The notes: generated by a model from the letters alone, not told the origin. A stretch of 64,000 nucleotides of DNA from Spinacia oleracea (GCF_020520425.1 NC_079492.1:142790361-142854360); one strand, 5' to 3'. Counted from the first letter of the stretch, positions 31,641 through 43,084 are shown. Program-made: numbers and translations.

Positions 31641-32430
31641 GCGTCTCCTGTGAGACCAGTCACACCATCAACTTGATGATGTGACGAGCGCGAAACCAAT
31701 AGCGTACCTCCCCTAAAACTATATATAAAAAAAAGTAACAGATCTAAACTATAGAAGTAACATACCTAAACTAAAAAAGTACCTCCTCTAAAATTATATA
31801 AAAAAAAGTAACATGTCTAAACTATAGAATTAACATACCTAAACTAAAAATGTACCTCCCGTAAAACTATTCCGTATAAAAAAAAGTAACATGTCTAAAC
31901 TATAGAAATAACATACCTAAACTAAAAAAGTACCTCATCTAAAATTATAAAAAAAAGTAACATGTCTAAACTATAGAAGTAACATACCTAAACTATAAAA
32001 AATACCTCCTCTAAAATTATTAAAAAAAAAGTAACATGTCTAAACTATAGAAGTAACATACCTAAACTAAGAAGGTATCTCCCCTAAAACTACTCCGTAT
32101 AAAAAAAGTAACATGTATAAACTATAGAAGTAACATACCTAAACTAAAAAAAGTACTTCGTCTAAAATTATAAAAAAAAAGTAACATGTCTAAACTATAG
32201 AAGTAACATACCTAAACTAAGAAGACATCTCCCCTAAAACTACTCCGTATAAAAAAAAGTAACATGTATAAACTATAGAAGTAACATACCTAAACTAAAA
32301 AAGTACCTCCTCTAAAATTATAAAAAAAAGTAACATGTCTAAACTATAGAAGTAACATACCTAAATTTGCAAGTATGAACTGGTCTTACCATCAGTTGAT
32401 GATGAGGACAGTCTCATATAAGAATTTGGG
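31641..32430. mobile_element. MITE-like element expanded by an internal tandem array
   Basis: The left end (GTCTCCTGTGAGACCAGTCA, then CATCAACTTGATGATG) and the reverse complement of the right end (GAGACTGTCCTCATCATCAA, then CTGATGGTAAGACCAG) are imperfect inverted repeats. The ends resemble GAGAC(C)GTCTC-type MITEs. Between them lies the nine-unit minisatellite described separately. No target duplication was fixed, so the class is open. Confidence 0.5.
31703..32375 (+). repeat. Nine-unit minisatellite with alternating 72/78-bp units
   Basis: The core GTAACATGTCTAAACTAT starts at about 31735, 31808, 31886, 31957, 32031, 32108, 32181, 32259 and 32330. Spacings are 73, 78, 71, 74, 77, 73, 78 and 71. 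Two spacer types alternate: CTCCTCTAAAATTAT (short) and CTCCCCTAAAACTACTCCGTAT (long). This gives a dimeric higher-order period near 150 bp with one doubled short unit in the middle. It is a plant minisatellite, not a CRISPR array: spacers are repeated, not unique. Confidence 0.85.
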
Positions 32431-32439
32431 AAAATAAAT

Positions 32440-32745
32440 TTATTGTACACCAAGATAACTTTTATCTAGTTTTTTGTAATTTTTACCTAATTTTTTTTGT
32501 AACTTTTAATATGTTTTGATTAACTTTTATACGGAGTATTAAATTGATAGATAAATATTTTAAAGGTTTAAATGATTAATTTTACACATTATTAATGATT
32601 TGAAAGAATATTTATTATTATTATCACTAAAAACTATTTCGGAGTAGATAACTTTTACATATATAAAAGTAACTTTTATGCATTTTAAGTTAACTTTTAT
32701 TTCGATGCACAATATTTATTGTACAGTGTACGCCGCTTATAGATA
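32440..32745 (-). mobile_element. Inverted, decayed copy of the GTGTACAATAAAT MULE MITE
   Basis: In reverse complement it shows the same order as 8128-8443: GTACAATAAATATTGTGCATCG, AAAAGTTAACTTAAAATGC..., and GTTATCTTGGTGTACAATAAA. The GCGCACAAGACCTTTTG end is missing. No 9-bp duplication was seen. Confidence 0.6.
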
Positions 32746-33641
32746 AAAATTTGTGAAATTTGAAATATCATTTGATCATGATAATGTTATCTATTAATTA
32801 AGTGGCTTCAGATAAAACAAATAGGGGCGGGGAATTCAAACCTGAGACCTATTATACATAGACTGATGCATACATAAAAGAGTTAAATAATTCTACGGTA
32901 AAAAGAACTGAATAATGACATCCCTTTGCTCTTTGTTCCCCAACCTCCAATCCCATCCAAATAAATTAATATAGACTTTTGTCATATCATCGATGATGTA
33001 CTATTAATCTATTATTGGTGTACGTTGATAATCCACTTAAACTAAGATAGAGTAAATGAAAAGCTACCGAGTTTCTTCTGCTCCAATTGTAAGACTCTTA
33101 AGATATTTACAACTAAATATTTGAACTAGTTCGATTGTGTGTGAGATATCTAATGAGATACGAGGCCTAACAACAAAACCTGTACTTCTAACATAATAAT
33201 CCATAGAAATCTTCACTAATAACCCGAATACATGATGTATCGTTAAATATTAGGGTTCATTTATCCTAGACCTGATTTAAAGGCGGGGTGGGTAGAGTAC
33301 GGGGAAGGCCATGACCAAAACAATCGACTAATTATGTTGGACCGGGTCGGGTCAAACTTTAATTCTGGTTAATTTGTTGTGCCCAAATTCCGTAATTTTG
33401 GGCTAATAACGTGCGTTGTTCAATTTTTGGGTTGAGTCAATTTTATAACTAAATTTGTAGCTTTAAGTTGCCCAAAATCAACCCAAAAAATATGAAAATT
33501 GGGTTAGGATCGGAACGGGCCAGAAAAACAGGCTTAAAAGTTATGCCCAAAACCCGCTACTTTTCGACCGGGTTGGTCAAGGACTCAACTTAATCAGTCT
33601 AGTTAATCCTTAGTTTGAGTGAAGTTTTAACACGAATCTTA
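32746..33641. other. Intergenic with a decayed GGGTCGG-type repeat
   Basis: About 33270-33600 contains GGACCGGGTCGGGTC, AACCCGC and related motifs in both orientations, like the interior of hAT MITEs, but clear termini are lacking. No gene seen. Confidence 0.45.
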
Positions 33642-33947
33642 CACTACAACAATTTGTATCTTTTATGACAACCTAATAACGACGGGTTTTCTTTTCTTTT
33701 TGTATCTGAAAAGAACCTACTCCCGTTCCGTCGCAAAAGGGCTTTTGCGACGTGGATAACGACCCAACAAAGACGGGAACAACCGTCGCAAATGTCTTTT
33801 ACGACGGGTTAACGACGGAATTTTCTATTAACGACGGCCCCCTTTTATGACGGGTTCGATCGCGACGGAAAATCCCGTTGTTAATCAACAATTATTTGCC
33901 TTTAGCGACGGGATTTCCCGTCGTTAATAGTACAATTTCTTGTAGTG
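33642..33947. mobile_element. CACTA MITE, TSD TTA
   Basis: It starts CACTACAACAATTTGTA and ends ACAATTTCTTGTAGTG, the CACTA terminal repeat, flanked by TTA on both sides (33639-33641, 33948-33950). The 306-bp interior is packed with CGACGGG/CCCGTCG units. A sister element is at 40158-40436 in opposite orientation. Confidence 0.9.
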
Positions 33948-33950
33948 TTA

Positions 33951-35254
33951 ATCCAGACTTTTGGGATATATTAAAAGACTATATCGAATATGAAGGTGAG
34001 TGAAAATCCAAGATTCGATTGTTGATGTTGAAGATCGTATGGGCATGTAACCACTTTTTTCTTCTATCATACCCTATCATTTCCCATCATTAGAAGTGTA
34101 GTGAGTCTAAGGATCCGTTCTCTTCACCTTATTATTATTACTTATTAGACCAAACCAAAAAAATCAAACCAAATCAGACTAGAAAAATCAGATCAGATCA
34201 GATCAGAAACCATATAAATCAGACCAGAACATGTGAATAAAAAAAGGCCTTAAAATGAGTCTCAGGATAATGAATAAAATAAAGTGAGTCTTATGTAAGT
34301 TCGAACAAAGGTAAAGTAAACGTTACAAAAAAGCTAATATAGCAGAGTTTGAGTTTGAATTTAAATTTGAATTTGAATTTGAAAGATAAATACAAGCTTA
34401 AACAAAAAACAACATTAGTCTATAAATTAAACAAGGGCCTCTTTGACCAAACTTCTATACAAAACATTTTCCCTGAGTAAACGTATTAACGTACTCTAAC
34501 AAATGCCTAGGCAGTATCGGCAGTATAATCTAGGTGTGACAACCACGTATTTGTGGAAAATGACATTGCACCCAACCTTTTAATTAAACACTTTATTGTT
34601 TCACAATACTAGATTTTTTACTGTAGACCATAGACGTGTTATTTCAATCTACACTAGCTAGCTACAGTATAACATTCTGCTCTCTAACTATCGCCGGCCC
34701 TCCCTCGCCAAATATAGAATAAAGCTTATTATTGTCTCATATATGATGTATCAAGCTAATTAATTGTGAAATAATTATGCAAATTTGTGGACTAACAAGA
34801 TGGAGAAAATAGTAATAGCATAAATAATCATACATAGTAGTATAGTACATGTAAAATTATCTACAAAATACATACGTTTCAATCCCTGTTACTCCGTATT
34901 TCATATGTATATATAATGAGAATAAAGTTATATCAGTTGATTATATTTCTTTGATTTTCATCAATATGCTAGGGATCAAATTTCGTGAAGGTCATTTAGG
35001 ACTTAGAACATTGAAAGGATTCCTCTTATTTTCCCGAAAGCGTGCTCTTATATGAGCTTTCTCTTTGCCATAATTCACCAAACTCTAGTCAGTTAGCTAG
35101 AATAACCAATAAATGACTTTTTTTCCCCTCTTTTTCTAATTTATCTTCGATCTAAAGCTACAATAAGTTATACTCCAAAAAAAAAAAGTTGTACTCCATA
35201 TAAAAAAAGAATATCCATGATAACTGATAAAACATGGATAAACCCGAGAAAACA
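33951..35254. other. Intergenic, no gene seen
   Basis: Contains a GATCAGATCAGATCAGATCAG microsatellite near 34190-34205 next to a GGATCCGTTCTCTTCACCTT end. That end recurs in shorter form at 43407-43460 (GGATCTATTCTTTAT..ATAAAGAGAAC) and probably marks another MITE family. No coding region. Confidence 0.45.
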
Positions 35255-35571
35255 TCTATACTAATATATTAAAAGGCGTTGATAAACTAGCCTATGTGCC
35301 ACGTGGCACTCGCACTAATCTCATTTCAATGTACCATGTCGGCATGTCATACACAATTATTTAAAAATGATAAATATGTGTGGTAGAAGTCTTGAACCCG
35401 TGACATTCTAGTTGTAAACCAAACAATTAACCACTACTCCAAATCAAATTATATGTCATTTTTTTCATAACAAAATATAATAAATGACAATTTAATAATA
35501 CAGAGTGTTGAACTTATTTAAATTCTTTATACGTGTATCAACCCGGGGCATCACCCGGTCCCAAATACTAT
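35255..35571 (+). mobile_element. Decayed non-autonomous Helitron
   Basis: The 5' end TCTATACTAATATATTAAAA after an A matches the Helitron at 14615. The 3' part has the related hairpin ACCCGGGGCATCACCCGG, but the expected CTAG reads CTAT. About 317 bp, non-coding. It ends roughly 530 bp upstream of the first TATA box of the ERF gene. Confidence 0.6.
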
Positions 35572-36097
35572 TTTATACAAGTAAATTCCGCGTTGTGATT
35601 AGAGACACGTAACATAATCAATTTCTTGCATAAACCAATAAGCTATAAAACGTACAAACAAAACATGGCCCCTTACCTAGTGAACAAACAATTAGAACAA
35701 AAAAGACCCACCACTTAAATACAATTAAGAAAACTCATACAACAATAATAACAAAGCAGTAGTATGATTTAACAAGAAGACTGTTTCTCTTTGATTAGAC
35801 CTAAAGTGATCATGATAAACGTATTTCGCGCCTAATCCGTGTAGTACTTTAAATTGTTTTAATATCACAAACCCTAGAACACCTCCTCTATTTTAGCCAG
35901 CTAATTAGTTAGCACACCACCGTCTTTCAAGTTTCAACAACTACCATGCAAAAATCAAATCTCAAAAAAAAGTAAATTCAACCCTCTTTTTTTTTCCATT
36001 TTCTTCATCCTTTACCAGGCCATCATCATTCATCAACTTAATATAGCTGGTCCATCGACCGCGATTTTCCCACGTTTTGGCCACTTATTTCCCTAAC

Positions 36098-36106
36098 TAT
36101 ATAAAC
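36098..36106 (+). promoter_or_regulatory. TATA box candidate of the ERF gene
   Basis: CTATATAAAC lies about 140 bp before the ATG; a second, CTATATAAATC, is at 36150-36159, about 85 bp before it. Both are good plant TATA contexts, so two start sites are possible. Confidence 0.5.
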
Positions 36107-36238
36107 TACAACTCCCTTTCAATTTTGATCATATTACACCCTTTTTTTCTATATAAATCATTTTCAGTAGCTACTAACTTATGACAAAATCCAAAACCAG
36201 TCACTATTAATAGGTTGTCTACTGTCCTAGTACACTAC

Positions 36239-36928
36239 ATGGCTGACCAAACTGAATCATCCAACGTAAACAAACTACTTTTTCAGCAACCATCTTCACT
36301 CCCACAATTGCCACTCCAAACTCACCCTTATCAACAATCGCCCCTTCCACCACCGCCGCCACCACCTCTTGCAGTAGCTGCAGGGCCGTCGTCAATGTCG
36401 TCGGCCTTGCCGATTGGATCTCCTACCGGAAAACACCCGTTATACCGGGGGATACGTCCTCGGGGAGGAAAGTGGGTTTCGGAAATCCGACAACCGAGGA
36501 AGACAACCCGGATATGGCTCGGAACTTTTCCTACACCCGAAATGGCGGCAGCTGCCTACGATGCGGCGGCTCTCGCTCTTAAAGGAAGCGAGGCCGTGTT
36601 GAACTTTCCTGAAGATGTTCTTAAGTACCCAGTCCCGGCTTCCGCCTCTCCGGCGGATGTCAGAAAAGTGGCTGCTGCAGCCGCCGCCATGAAGCAGGAT
36701 AAAGAGACGAGAAGTGCTGATGAATCGGGATTGGAAAAGGGAGGAAATGAAGGGGTGGAAGAAGAATTCATAGACATTGAAGCATTCTTCAATATGCCTA
36801 ATTTGCTTGTGGACATGGCTGGGGCAATGATGGTTAGCCCACCTCGGATGAGCTCCACCTATGATCGTGACTTGCCTGAAGATCATTATGATATTGGTGG
36901 AAGTGGGAGCTTGTGGAACTATGATTAA
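36239..36928 (+). CDS. AP2/ERF transcription factor, DREB-like, single exon
   Basis: 229 codons from the first ATG (MADQTESSN); the open frame extends slightly upstream without an ATG. The N-terminus is Gln/Pro-rich (a run of eight prolines). One AP2 domain spans residues about 66-124: [11 protein letters not shown], then [39 protein letters not shown] and the Val after GKW are the DREB-type signature, but the position usually holding Glu in DREB proteins is Gln (EIRQP). A basic/Ala-rich segment follows. The acidic C-terminus ([11 protein letters not shown]) ends SLWNYD, close to the LWSY motif of DREB proteins. It should bind DRE/CRT-like promoter elements in the nucleus and control stress or developmental genes. 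The best guess is the ERF024-027-type branch, by recall. It is intronless, as usual for the subfamily, and the only ordinary host gene here. Confidence 0.92.
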   Translation: MADQTESSNVNKLLFQQPSSLPQLPLQTHPYQQSPLPPPPPPPLAVAAGPSSMSSALPIGSPTGKHPLYRGIRPRGGKWVSEIRQPRKTTRIWLGTFPTPEMAAAAYDAAALALKGSEAVLNFPEDVLKYPVPASASPADVRKVAAAAAAMKQDKETRSADESGLEKGGNEGVEEEFIDIEAFFNMPNLLVDMAGAMMVSPPRMSSTYDRDLPEDHYDIGGSGSLWNYD

Positions 36929-38063
36929 TGGCTTATTGGGAACTTAATAGTCTATTTTTGACTATTTAAAGAAATTTCATTGTAAGTCGCAGAGTAGCCT
37001 TAATTATTTACAACATTTTCCCAGTAAGATCACTTAATTTGTTTGCTTCATGTTTTTCTTTTAAACTCAATATGGAGTTTTTTTTTTATTATAGATTTTT
37101 ACGGTTTTACCCTATGCAGTGATAGTAAAATGGTAAGGGAGATGAGTATAGTGTGGCATAATATACTATACCTCTTATTCATTGGGTCCTCTAACTACTC
37201 CGTATCTATCCATCTACAAATTTAAAATTTATTTCTCTTTTCAACCTAATAAAACCTTCATTTTTTCGGAGAGTATAAGAGGATTGCAGTGATATCACTA
37301 AGATAATAACGGTCATGTCGTGTATAGAGAAGGATAAATATATTGTAGATGGTTGGGATTTTGTGCCCAATTTGTGGTTGTCCATGGACGTACATTTTTT
37401 TAACAAATAATGCCAATAGTAATGGGCATAATTTCCATTTCCGGATTAACAATAAAGCCATAGAAAGGGTAGATAACAAATCGACAAAACCCCTCCAAAA
37501 TTGGCTTTATTTTTTGAAATATAATAATAAGATGCCTTACTACATTATGAGATGGACCAATTAGAATACCACACGCTCAAGTTACAAAGAAAAAGAGATA
37601 AGAAAAAGCTTAGCGTTAAAAGTTGTATTTCAATTAATTAAGAAGATTAAGGAGTAAAAAGGAAATTCTAATCCTACCTTATTAATAAATTAAATTAATC
37701 CTTCTTCTTTAGGGGAAATAATTAGTTTCCTTCCATTTAGGGAATAGTTTTTTGTTGGTCAAAAAAGGCTAGGGCTTTTGTATATGAATAGATTTGTTCC
37801 AAAAGAGTAAGCATACAAGATATTCTCAAATAACTCCGCCGAAAAATCTAACACCTACACGGATATATCATTTGGCATTTGAGAAAAGTTAGCAAAAGTG
37901 GCCAACATGAGTGTGGCCGGCAGGCCGGGTGAACAATATATAGTGGATATTATACACGTGGGTGAATTGTAGACGAAATAATATATACAAACGCACAAAA
38001 ACTCAGCTTTTATACCACTCCTATCTGTATACTTTACACCCACACTCGTATCGTAAACATTTA
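36929..38063. other. 3' flank of the ERF gene, no further gene
   Basis: AT-rich, with short unrelated open frames. The transcript end of the ERF gene is probably within the first 200 bp, but no single strong polyadenylation signal stands out. No RNA gene or element ends recognised. Confidence 0.5.
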
Positions 38064-38072
38064 TTCCGTAAT

Positions 38073-38407
38073 CACAAATTCTTATTTACAATGGGCGTAC
38101 AATAAATATTATACATCGGAGTAAAAGTTAACTCAAAATGTTTAAAAATTAAGCTTATATATGTAAAAGCTATCTATTTTTCAGTGATAAATTTTTTCAT
38201 TTTAGTAAAACTTATTTCTTCAAAATCACTAATAAAGTAATAATGTATAAAATTAACCCTTTAAAATATTTATCTATCAAATTTTTTTTACTAATATACT
38301 ACGTAAAAGTTAATCAAAAGTAGGTTAAAGTTACAAAAAAAAAAGGGTTAAAGTTATCTTGGTGAACAATAAATTTATTGTACACCTTGTGCGCGCAAAA
38401 CCTTTTG
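38073..38407 (+). mobile_element. MULE-type MITE, 9-bp TSD (8 of 9 match)
   Basis: Sister of 8128-8443: same start CACAAATTCTTATTTACA, the same GTACAATAAAT subterminal palindromes and the same end ACCTTTTG. Flanks are TTCCGTAAT (38064-38072) and CTCCGTAAT (38408-38416), a 9-bp duplication with one change. Confidence 0.75.
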
Positions 38408-38639
38408 CTCCGTAATTGCGTATTTATTTATTAATGTTTATAATTTGTGGTAAGAAGGGACATTTTAGTCTTTTTAACAGGGAACACAAAAGGTTATTTA
38501 AATTAGCAACCTCTATGAGTACGTTGTTTTATAGAATAGAGATGTATAGCTACATACTTAGCTTTGTTATCCTCGCCTTATAGATTACATATTTTCACAA
38601 ATTTTTAATTTGGGTGTGTATTAAATAGTGAAAGACATA

Positions 38640-38900
38640 CTTCCTCCTCCGTTCTGAAAATAATCGCACCATGGTTGACATTTACTCCTCTAACTCATTA
38701 CTTAGACTCTTAATATCTCAAATCGTGTGCAAGTAAAAATTATAAAAAAAATTAATATTTAGAAAATATATATTGATATGAATCTAACATGACCCCACGT
38801 GACTACAATTTTGTTGCGTACGAATTACAAAAAATGGCATAAGTTGTAGTGTGAATAGTGTAAAAAATAAAATGGTGCGATATTTCTGGAACGGATGAAG
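38640..38900. mobile_element. Stowaway-like MITE, decayed
   Basis: The left end CTTCCTCCTCCGTTCTGAAA and the complement of the right end (CTTCATCCGTTCCAGAAA) form imperfect inverted repeats, extended inward by ATCGCACCAT against ATGGTGCGAT. The left flank is TA; the right flank is CA. Confidence 0.6.
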
Positions 38901-38919
38901 CATGTAAATTGCTCCAAAA

Positions 38920-39130
38920 TGCTTAAAAGTTACTTATTTTTTAGTGATAAATTTGTTCTTTCTAATAAAAATTATCCTCTCAAAATCACTTATGTAGGAA
39001 GATAATTATTTAACCCTTTAAAAAATTTATCCATGAAAAATAGTAGTTTTTCACAATATAAAAAGTTAATTAAAACAAATTAAAAGTTACCAAAATCTGA
39101 ATAAAAGTTGCCCCGGTGTAATATGTATAA
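38920..39130 (+). repeat. Diverged fragment of the AAAAGTTA MULE MITE family
   Basis: Shares the internal order CCAAAATGCTTAAAAGTTA, AGTGATAAATTT, CAAAATCACT, AAAAGTTA with 38073-38407, but the termini are lost. Confidence 0.5.
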
Positions 39131-40087
39131 TTGCACAAATAACTACAAAGATCTTAATTTAAGGAACATAACTACATAAGTATTGGAATAACGATAATTG
39201 AAATATATATATTTTAACGTGAACATGTTTTCTTCTTAAATGATAATGATTTTATAAAGGAAAATAGTTATTTAAATAAAGTTTTCACAAAAAAGATTTG
39301 TTATAAGGAATGAGGAAATATATGCTTTCTAAGAATGATAAATAATTTGAAATAGCGACTAAATTAAGGTGCCTTTGAAATTAGTAAATCTAAAAGAAAC
39401 TAATAGTTATTCCTTATGTAGGAAATATTGTTTTAATATAAAAAGTGTAATTGATTTACAAATACATTTCAGGCACACAAAACTCGATCACTTAGTAAAC
39501 TCAATGGCTAAAGATGAAATAATGAAGTTAGTTCAAAAAAAGTATTGAGTGCGCTGTGCGCATAAGACATTAATTAAGACCTATTAATGTATGTTTGAGT
39601 TACACAACCTTTTATCACGTAAACTATGACGTAAAACCTAGATTTATTAAGAAAGATGTACTGCAATTTTTTTTTAAAAATAACAATGATACCCTAATTA
39701 AAAAATATGAAGGTACTACATAATACAATGTGTCTTGTTTTTTATTATGTCCTTGCCAGAAGATAGAATTTGTCTTCTTGTTTTATACTACTATCAACCA
39801 TAAGATCATACAACTAGACCGGGACTATTTTGTTTCCCAACTATTTACTCAATTAAACCTCCATATTTATGTTCAACATAATTCAATAAGAAATTATTAG
39901 ATAGGCCAGGTTTCCTTTAATTTCTTCTACATATATATTCATGTTTTTCTTTATTTATTTACATGTAATGCAACAAAACAAGTTGATTTTCCTTCAAAAG
40001 AAAAAAAAAAGTTGAATGGTAAAATAAGTTAATGTTTGGCCGTTATTTGAATATAATTAATTCCCTAAATGTTTGGTTTATATACTA
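39131..40087. other. Intergenic, no gene seen
   Basis: AT-rich DNA without recognisable coding sequence or element ends. Confidence 0.5.
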
Positions 40088-40721
40088 CTAGTCATATATG
40101 CACGTATTGCATGTGTTAATTAAATAAAAAATATTTACGTAGTTTTTAACGATGAAGCACTACAAGAAATGGTACTATTAACGACGGGAAATCCCGTTGC
40201 TAAAGGCCAATAATCGTTGATTAACGACGGGATTTCCTGTGGCGAACCCGTCATAAAAGGGGGCCGTCATTAATAGAAATCCCGTCGTAAATTTGTCGTA
40301 AACCCGTCGTAAAAGACATTTGCGACGGTTATTCCCGTCATTGTTTGGTTGTTAGCCCCGTCGCAAAAGGCTTTTGCGACGGGATTTTTGACCCGTCGTA
40401 ATTAGGTTGTCGTTAAAGATACAAATTCTTGTAGTGAAGGGTAATAAAAGAATTTACAGCTTTTGAAATTTTCTCTTCTAGAATAGTGATATTTTGTAAC
40501 TTATATCAGCCTAAATTAGTTAGCTAATCACAATTTTTATAACCAACTACATTTTTGTTAAAGTCTACTACACACTTCATATAAATTATTCAATATTAGT
40601 TTATCGTTAGCAAAATAGAAAGTTGCTTTTGAGTTTAGAAAAAGAAATTAAGTGCAGGATTCAAAGGGTACATAGTTCACATTTTTTACGATATCCCATG
40701 TATTCCTTTATATAATAGAGA
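40088..40721 (-). mobile_element. Putative non-autonomous Helitron containing a CACTA MITE
   Basis: On the minus strand the candidate 5' end is TCTCTATTATATAAAGGAA and the 3' end has a GCAATACGTGCAT-type hairpin followed by CTAG and T. The 5' flank is G rather than the usual A, so the call is tentative. The CACTA MITE at 40158-40436 with TSD AAG lies inside. Confidence 0.45.
40158..40436. mobile_element. CACTA MITE, TSD AAG
   Basis: Ends CACTACAAGAAATGGTAC and ACAAATTCTTGTAGTG, flanked by AAG on both sides (40155-40157, 40437-40439). The 279-bp interior of CGACGGG/CCCGTCG units is shared, in opposite orientation, with 33642-33947. Confidence 0.9.
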
Positions 40722-42272
40722 CAAAAATCTAACGTGGGCGAAATTTTAGCGAACAGGAGGATTGGATTGTTAGAATCAATTTCTCTATTTGCAAAAAAAT
40801 CTTGTTGGGCATCACCGTAATATTTGTTGATGAATAAATAATATTTTGTTTTAACGTCAATAAAGATCGAGAAAGGGTCTATACATAAATCCTCAGTTTG
40901 AATTATACATCCGTGAGCACAATTCTCATTTAATCGGGGTGCACGTAATACGTGGACGTCATTTACTAGACGTTAGTTACAAACCAACTGACCAACCATT
41001 CAACTAGTAGGGATTTGTCTTACTACTATACTTTTTATCTTTTATATTAAAAAAAAATGGAATCATTGGTCAGGCCAAATAAATAGTACTTTGTGTAAGA
41101 GAAAAACATATCTGAATCAAGTTTTGGACACATGTACTGTATTATACGTAGTACTAAATTACTACGTATGCCCTAATTCGTCCTCCGTAACATTCTTTTC
41201 TGGAACAAACCAAAATCAATTAGAATATCAACCAAAAAAAAAAACAATTGGAATAAGTCGTTAATTCTTGTAAGAAATTGATTGTAGCCGAAAGATTTAT
41301 TATGAGAAAATTTGGTGCGAGTATGACTCTATTCTCTTAACCTTGAAAATAAGTTAAGTTTAGTAAAAATAATAGCTTCAGCAAAAATAATGTACAAGAT
41401 AGTAAATAACAATAACTTAAAAGTTCAAAAAGAACATCACATTACAAAAAACAATTTCATTAAAGAAATCTCAGTAATGATAGGCTCAAATCTTGTTTGT
41501 TTTATGAAGAATTCTACGACCACGTATTTGGACTTGTCATAAGTTCATAATCATGCCTAAAAACAATATCATTAATCAAATGATCGAAATGATATTTGCG
41601 ATACTTTCATGGCGTGCTTGTGGCGAGTAATCTCATCGTAATTGTTCTTTTACGACGGAAAATTACGTCATTATTTTCTAGTAGTGTAAATATAGGTTTT
41701 ACTTAGTAAATATAATTTAGGTTCAGAAAAAAAAAAAAAAAAGTTTAGCAACATTAAGGTAAAGAGAAAAAGACTTATTATATCGCAAAAGGGGTGAAAA
41801 TGATACAAATTAAAAAGGATTCTATAAGTAGTAAGCTTCAAATTATGAAAGTGTAACTCTTTATGCAAAGTGCAAATTAAAATGACCTATTTATGAAAGT
41901 GCAACACTTTTCTTTGATTGTACTACTTGTATACATGTAGTTAAACTTTGTACTCAATCGGTACTCATAAGAAAAGTTCTGTACTATTATGTGGTTCAAC
42001 CACAGTGGTTGAATGGTTGCACCTTTATGTGATTGTCAGATTTTTCAACATAGTACTCAGTAGTCAGTACTGTACATATTTCGTCTCAAGAAATAGATAC
42101 GTTAAAAACTTAAAATGCACAGTGGGGTAAATCTGTAAATGTAACAGGGACAAGATTTACATAACTCTTTAAACGTAGATACTTCGTACATGATCTATTT
42201 TTCAACTATTTTTGGAATGGAAAGAGTTATTTCAGGGGTAAAATAATAGAGTCTACTTTAAGTTTTGACTTA
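40722..42272. other. Intergenic, no gene seen
   Basis: About 41655-41695 has ACGACGGAAAATTACGTC and TTTTCTAGTAGTG, resembling one decayed end of a CGACGG-type CACTA element. Otherwise AT-rich DNA without recognisable genes. Confidence 0.45.
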
Positions 42273-42790
42273 CTCCTTCCATTTTTTTACTTGCTTCATG
42301 TTGATTTTGATACTCAGTACTATTCACCTGCTAAGTTTGATTTAAATTTTTTTCCCAATACACAATAATCAAATTTTATTATCTTAAATATTGTTTTTTT
42401 TTTTTATAAACAAGTATTGTATATATTATGCACAAGAATTACAGATCAAGCATCAAGTGGAACAAGACTCCACTGAAGCAGTAAAAACAGGCACAAAGCC
42501 AACATAACTACCCTTCTAAAAGGGTGAGAAACCAGCTATGATCCCTTAAGCTAATAGCTCTAGGCAAAATTGACTGAATCCTAGTACTAGCAGTTTGCTT
42601 TACAAGGCTACACACTCTATCAATGTATCTATCTTAAATATTGTTGGGTTAGTCACAATACATATTTTCAAAATATCAACTTCTCATAATTTTTATAAAT
42701 ACAAAATTAGAGATACTTAATGGTCAAATGATGCATAATTGACAAGTGTGTCGCTCCAAGTAATGCAAAATAAAAATAAAAATGGAGGGA
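42273..42790. mobile_element. Stowaway-like MITE split by a retroposed insertion
   Basis: The left end is CTCCTTCCATTTTTTTACTT. The right end, complemented, is TCCCTCCATTTTTATTTT. TA lies on each side. Without the insert at about 42394-42629 it would be near 270 bp, a normal Stowaway length. Confidence 0.6.
42394..42629 (-). mobile_element. Short LINE/SINE-type retroposed sequence with ~14-bp TSD
   Basis: The direct repeat TATCTTAAATATTG flanks the insert (42380-42393 and 42630-42643). The left edge is a run of T, that is, a poly-A tail on the minus strand. A long variable duplication plus A-tail is the mark of target-primed reverse transcription. The ~220-bp body (minus strand: ...AGCTATTAGCTTAAGGGATC...) has no open frame I recognise; it could be a 5'-truncated LINE end, a SINE or a processed transcript. 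Confidence 0.65.
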
Positions 42791-42864
42791 TACTTTTTTT
42801 CCCCCCTCAAATGACCCACGTTAATGTACATATTTTCGTAGTCTATATTACTTGTACATTGTAA

Positions 42865-43084
42865 GCCCTGTTATGTTCGACTTATTTTGACTTATTTCAG
42901 ACAAAATAAGTTCAGATAAGTTCAGTTAAGTTCAGATACTCGTAATATAAGTTCAGCAAAAATAAGTTTTTTTCAGACATTTTCACACACAAATAAGTCT
43001 ATTTCAGATAAAATAAGTTCAGTTAAGTTCAGATAAGTTTAGATAATATAAGTTCAGTCGAAATAAGTCCAATAAAACGAAGCC
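42865..43084. mobile_element. Tourist-like MITE, TSD TAA
   Basis: TAA flanks both sides (42862-42864 and 43085-43087). The ends GCCCTGTTATGTTCGACTTA and, complemented, GGCTTCGTTTTATTGGACTT are imperfect inverted repeats. The interior repeats AAGTTCAGATAAGTT. Same family as 14133-14404 and 16058-16282. Confidence 0.65.

Noticed and set aside
31703..32375. Regular repeat-spacer pattern that superficially resembles a CRISPR array
   Set aside because: Spacers are two alternating repeated sequences, not unique, and the context is a plant genome; it is a minisatellite.
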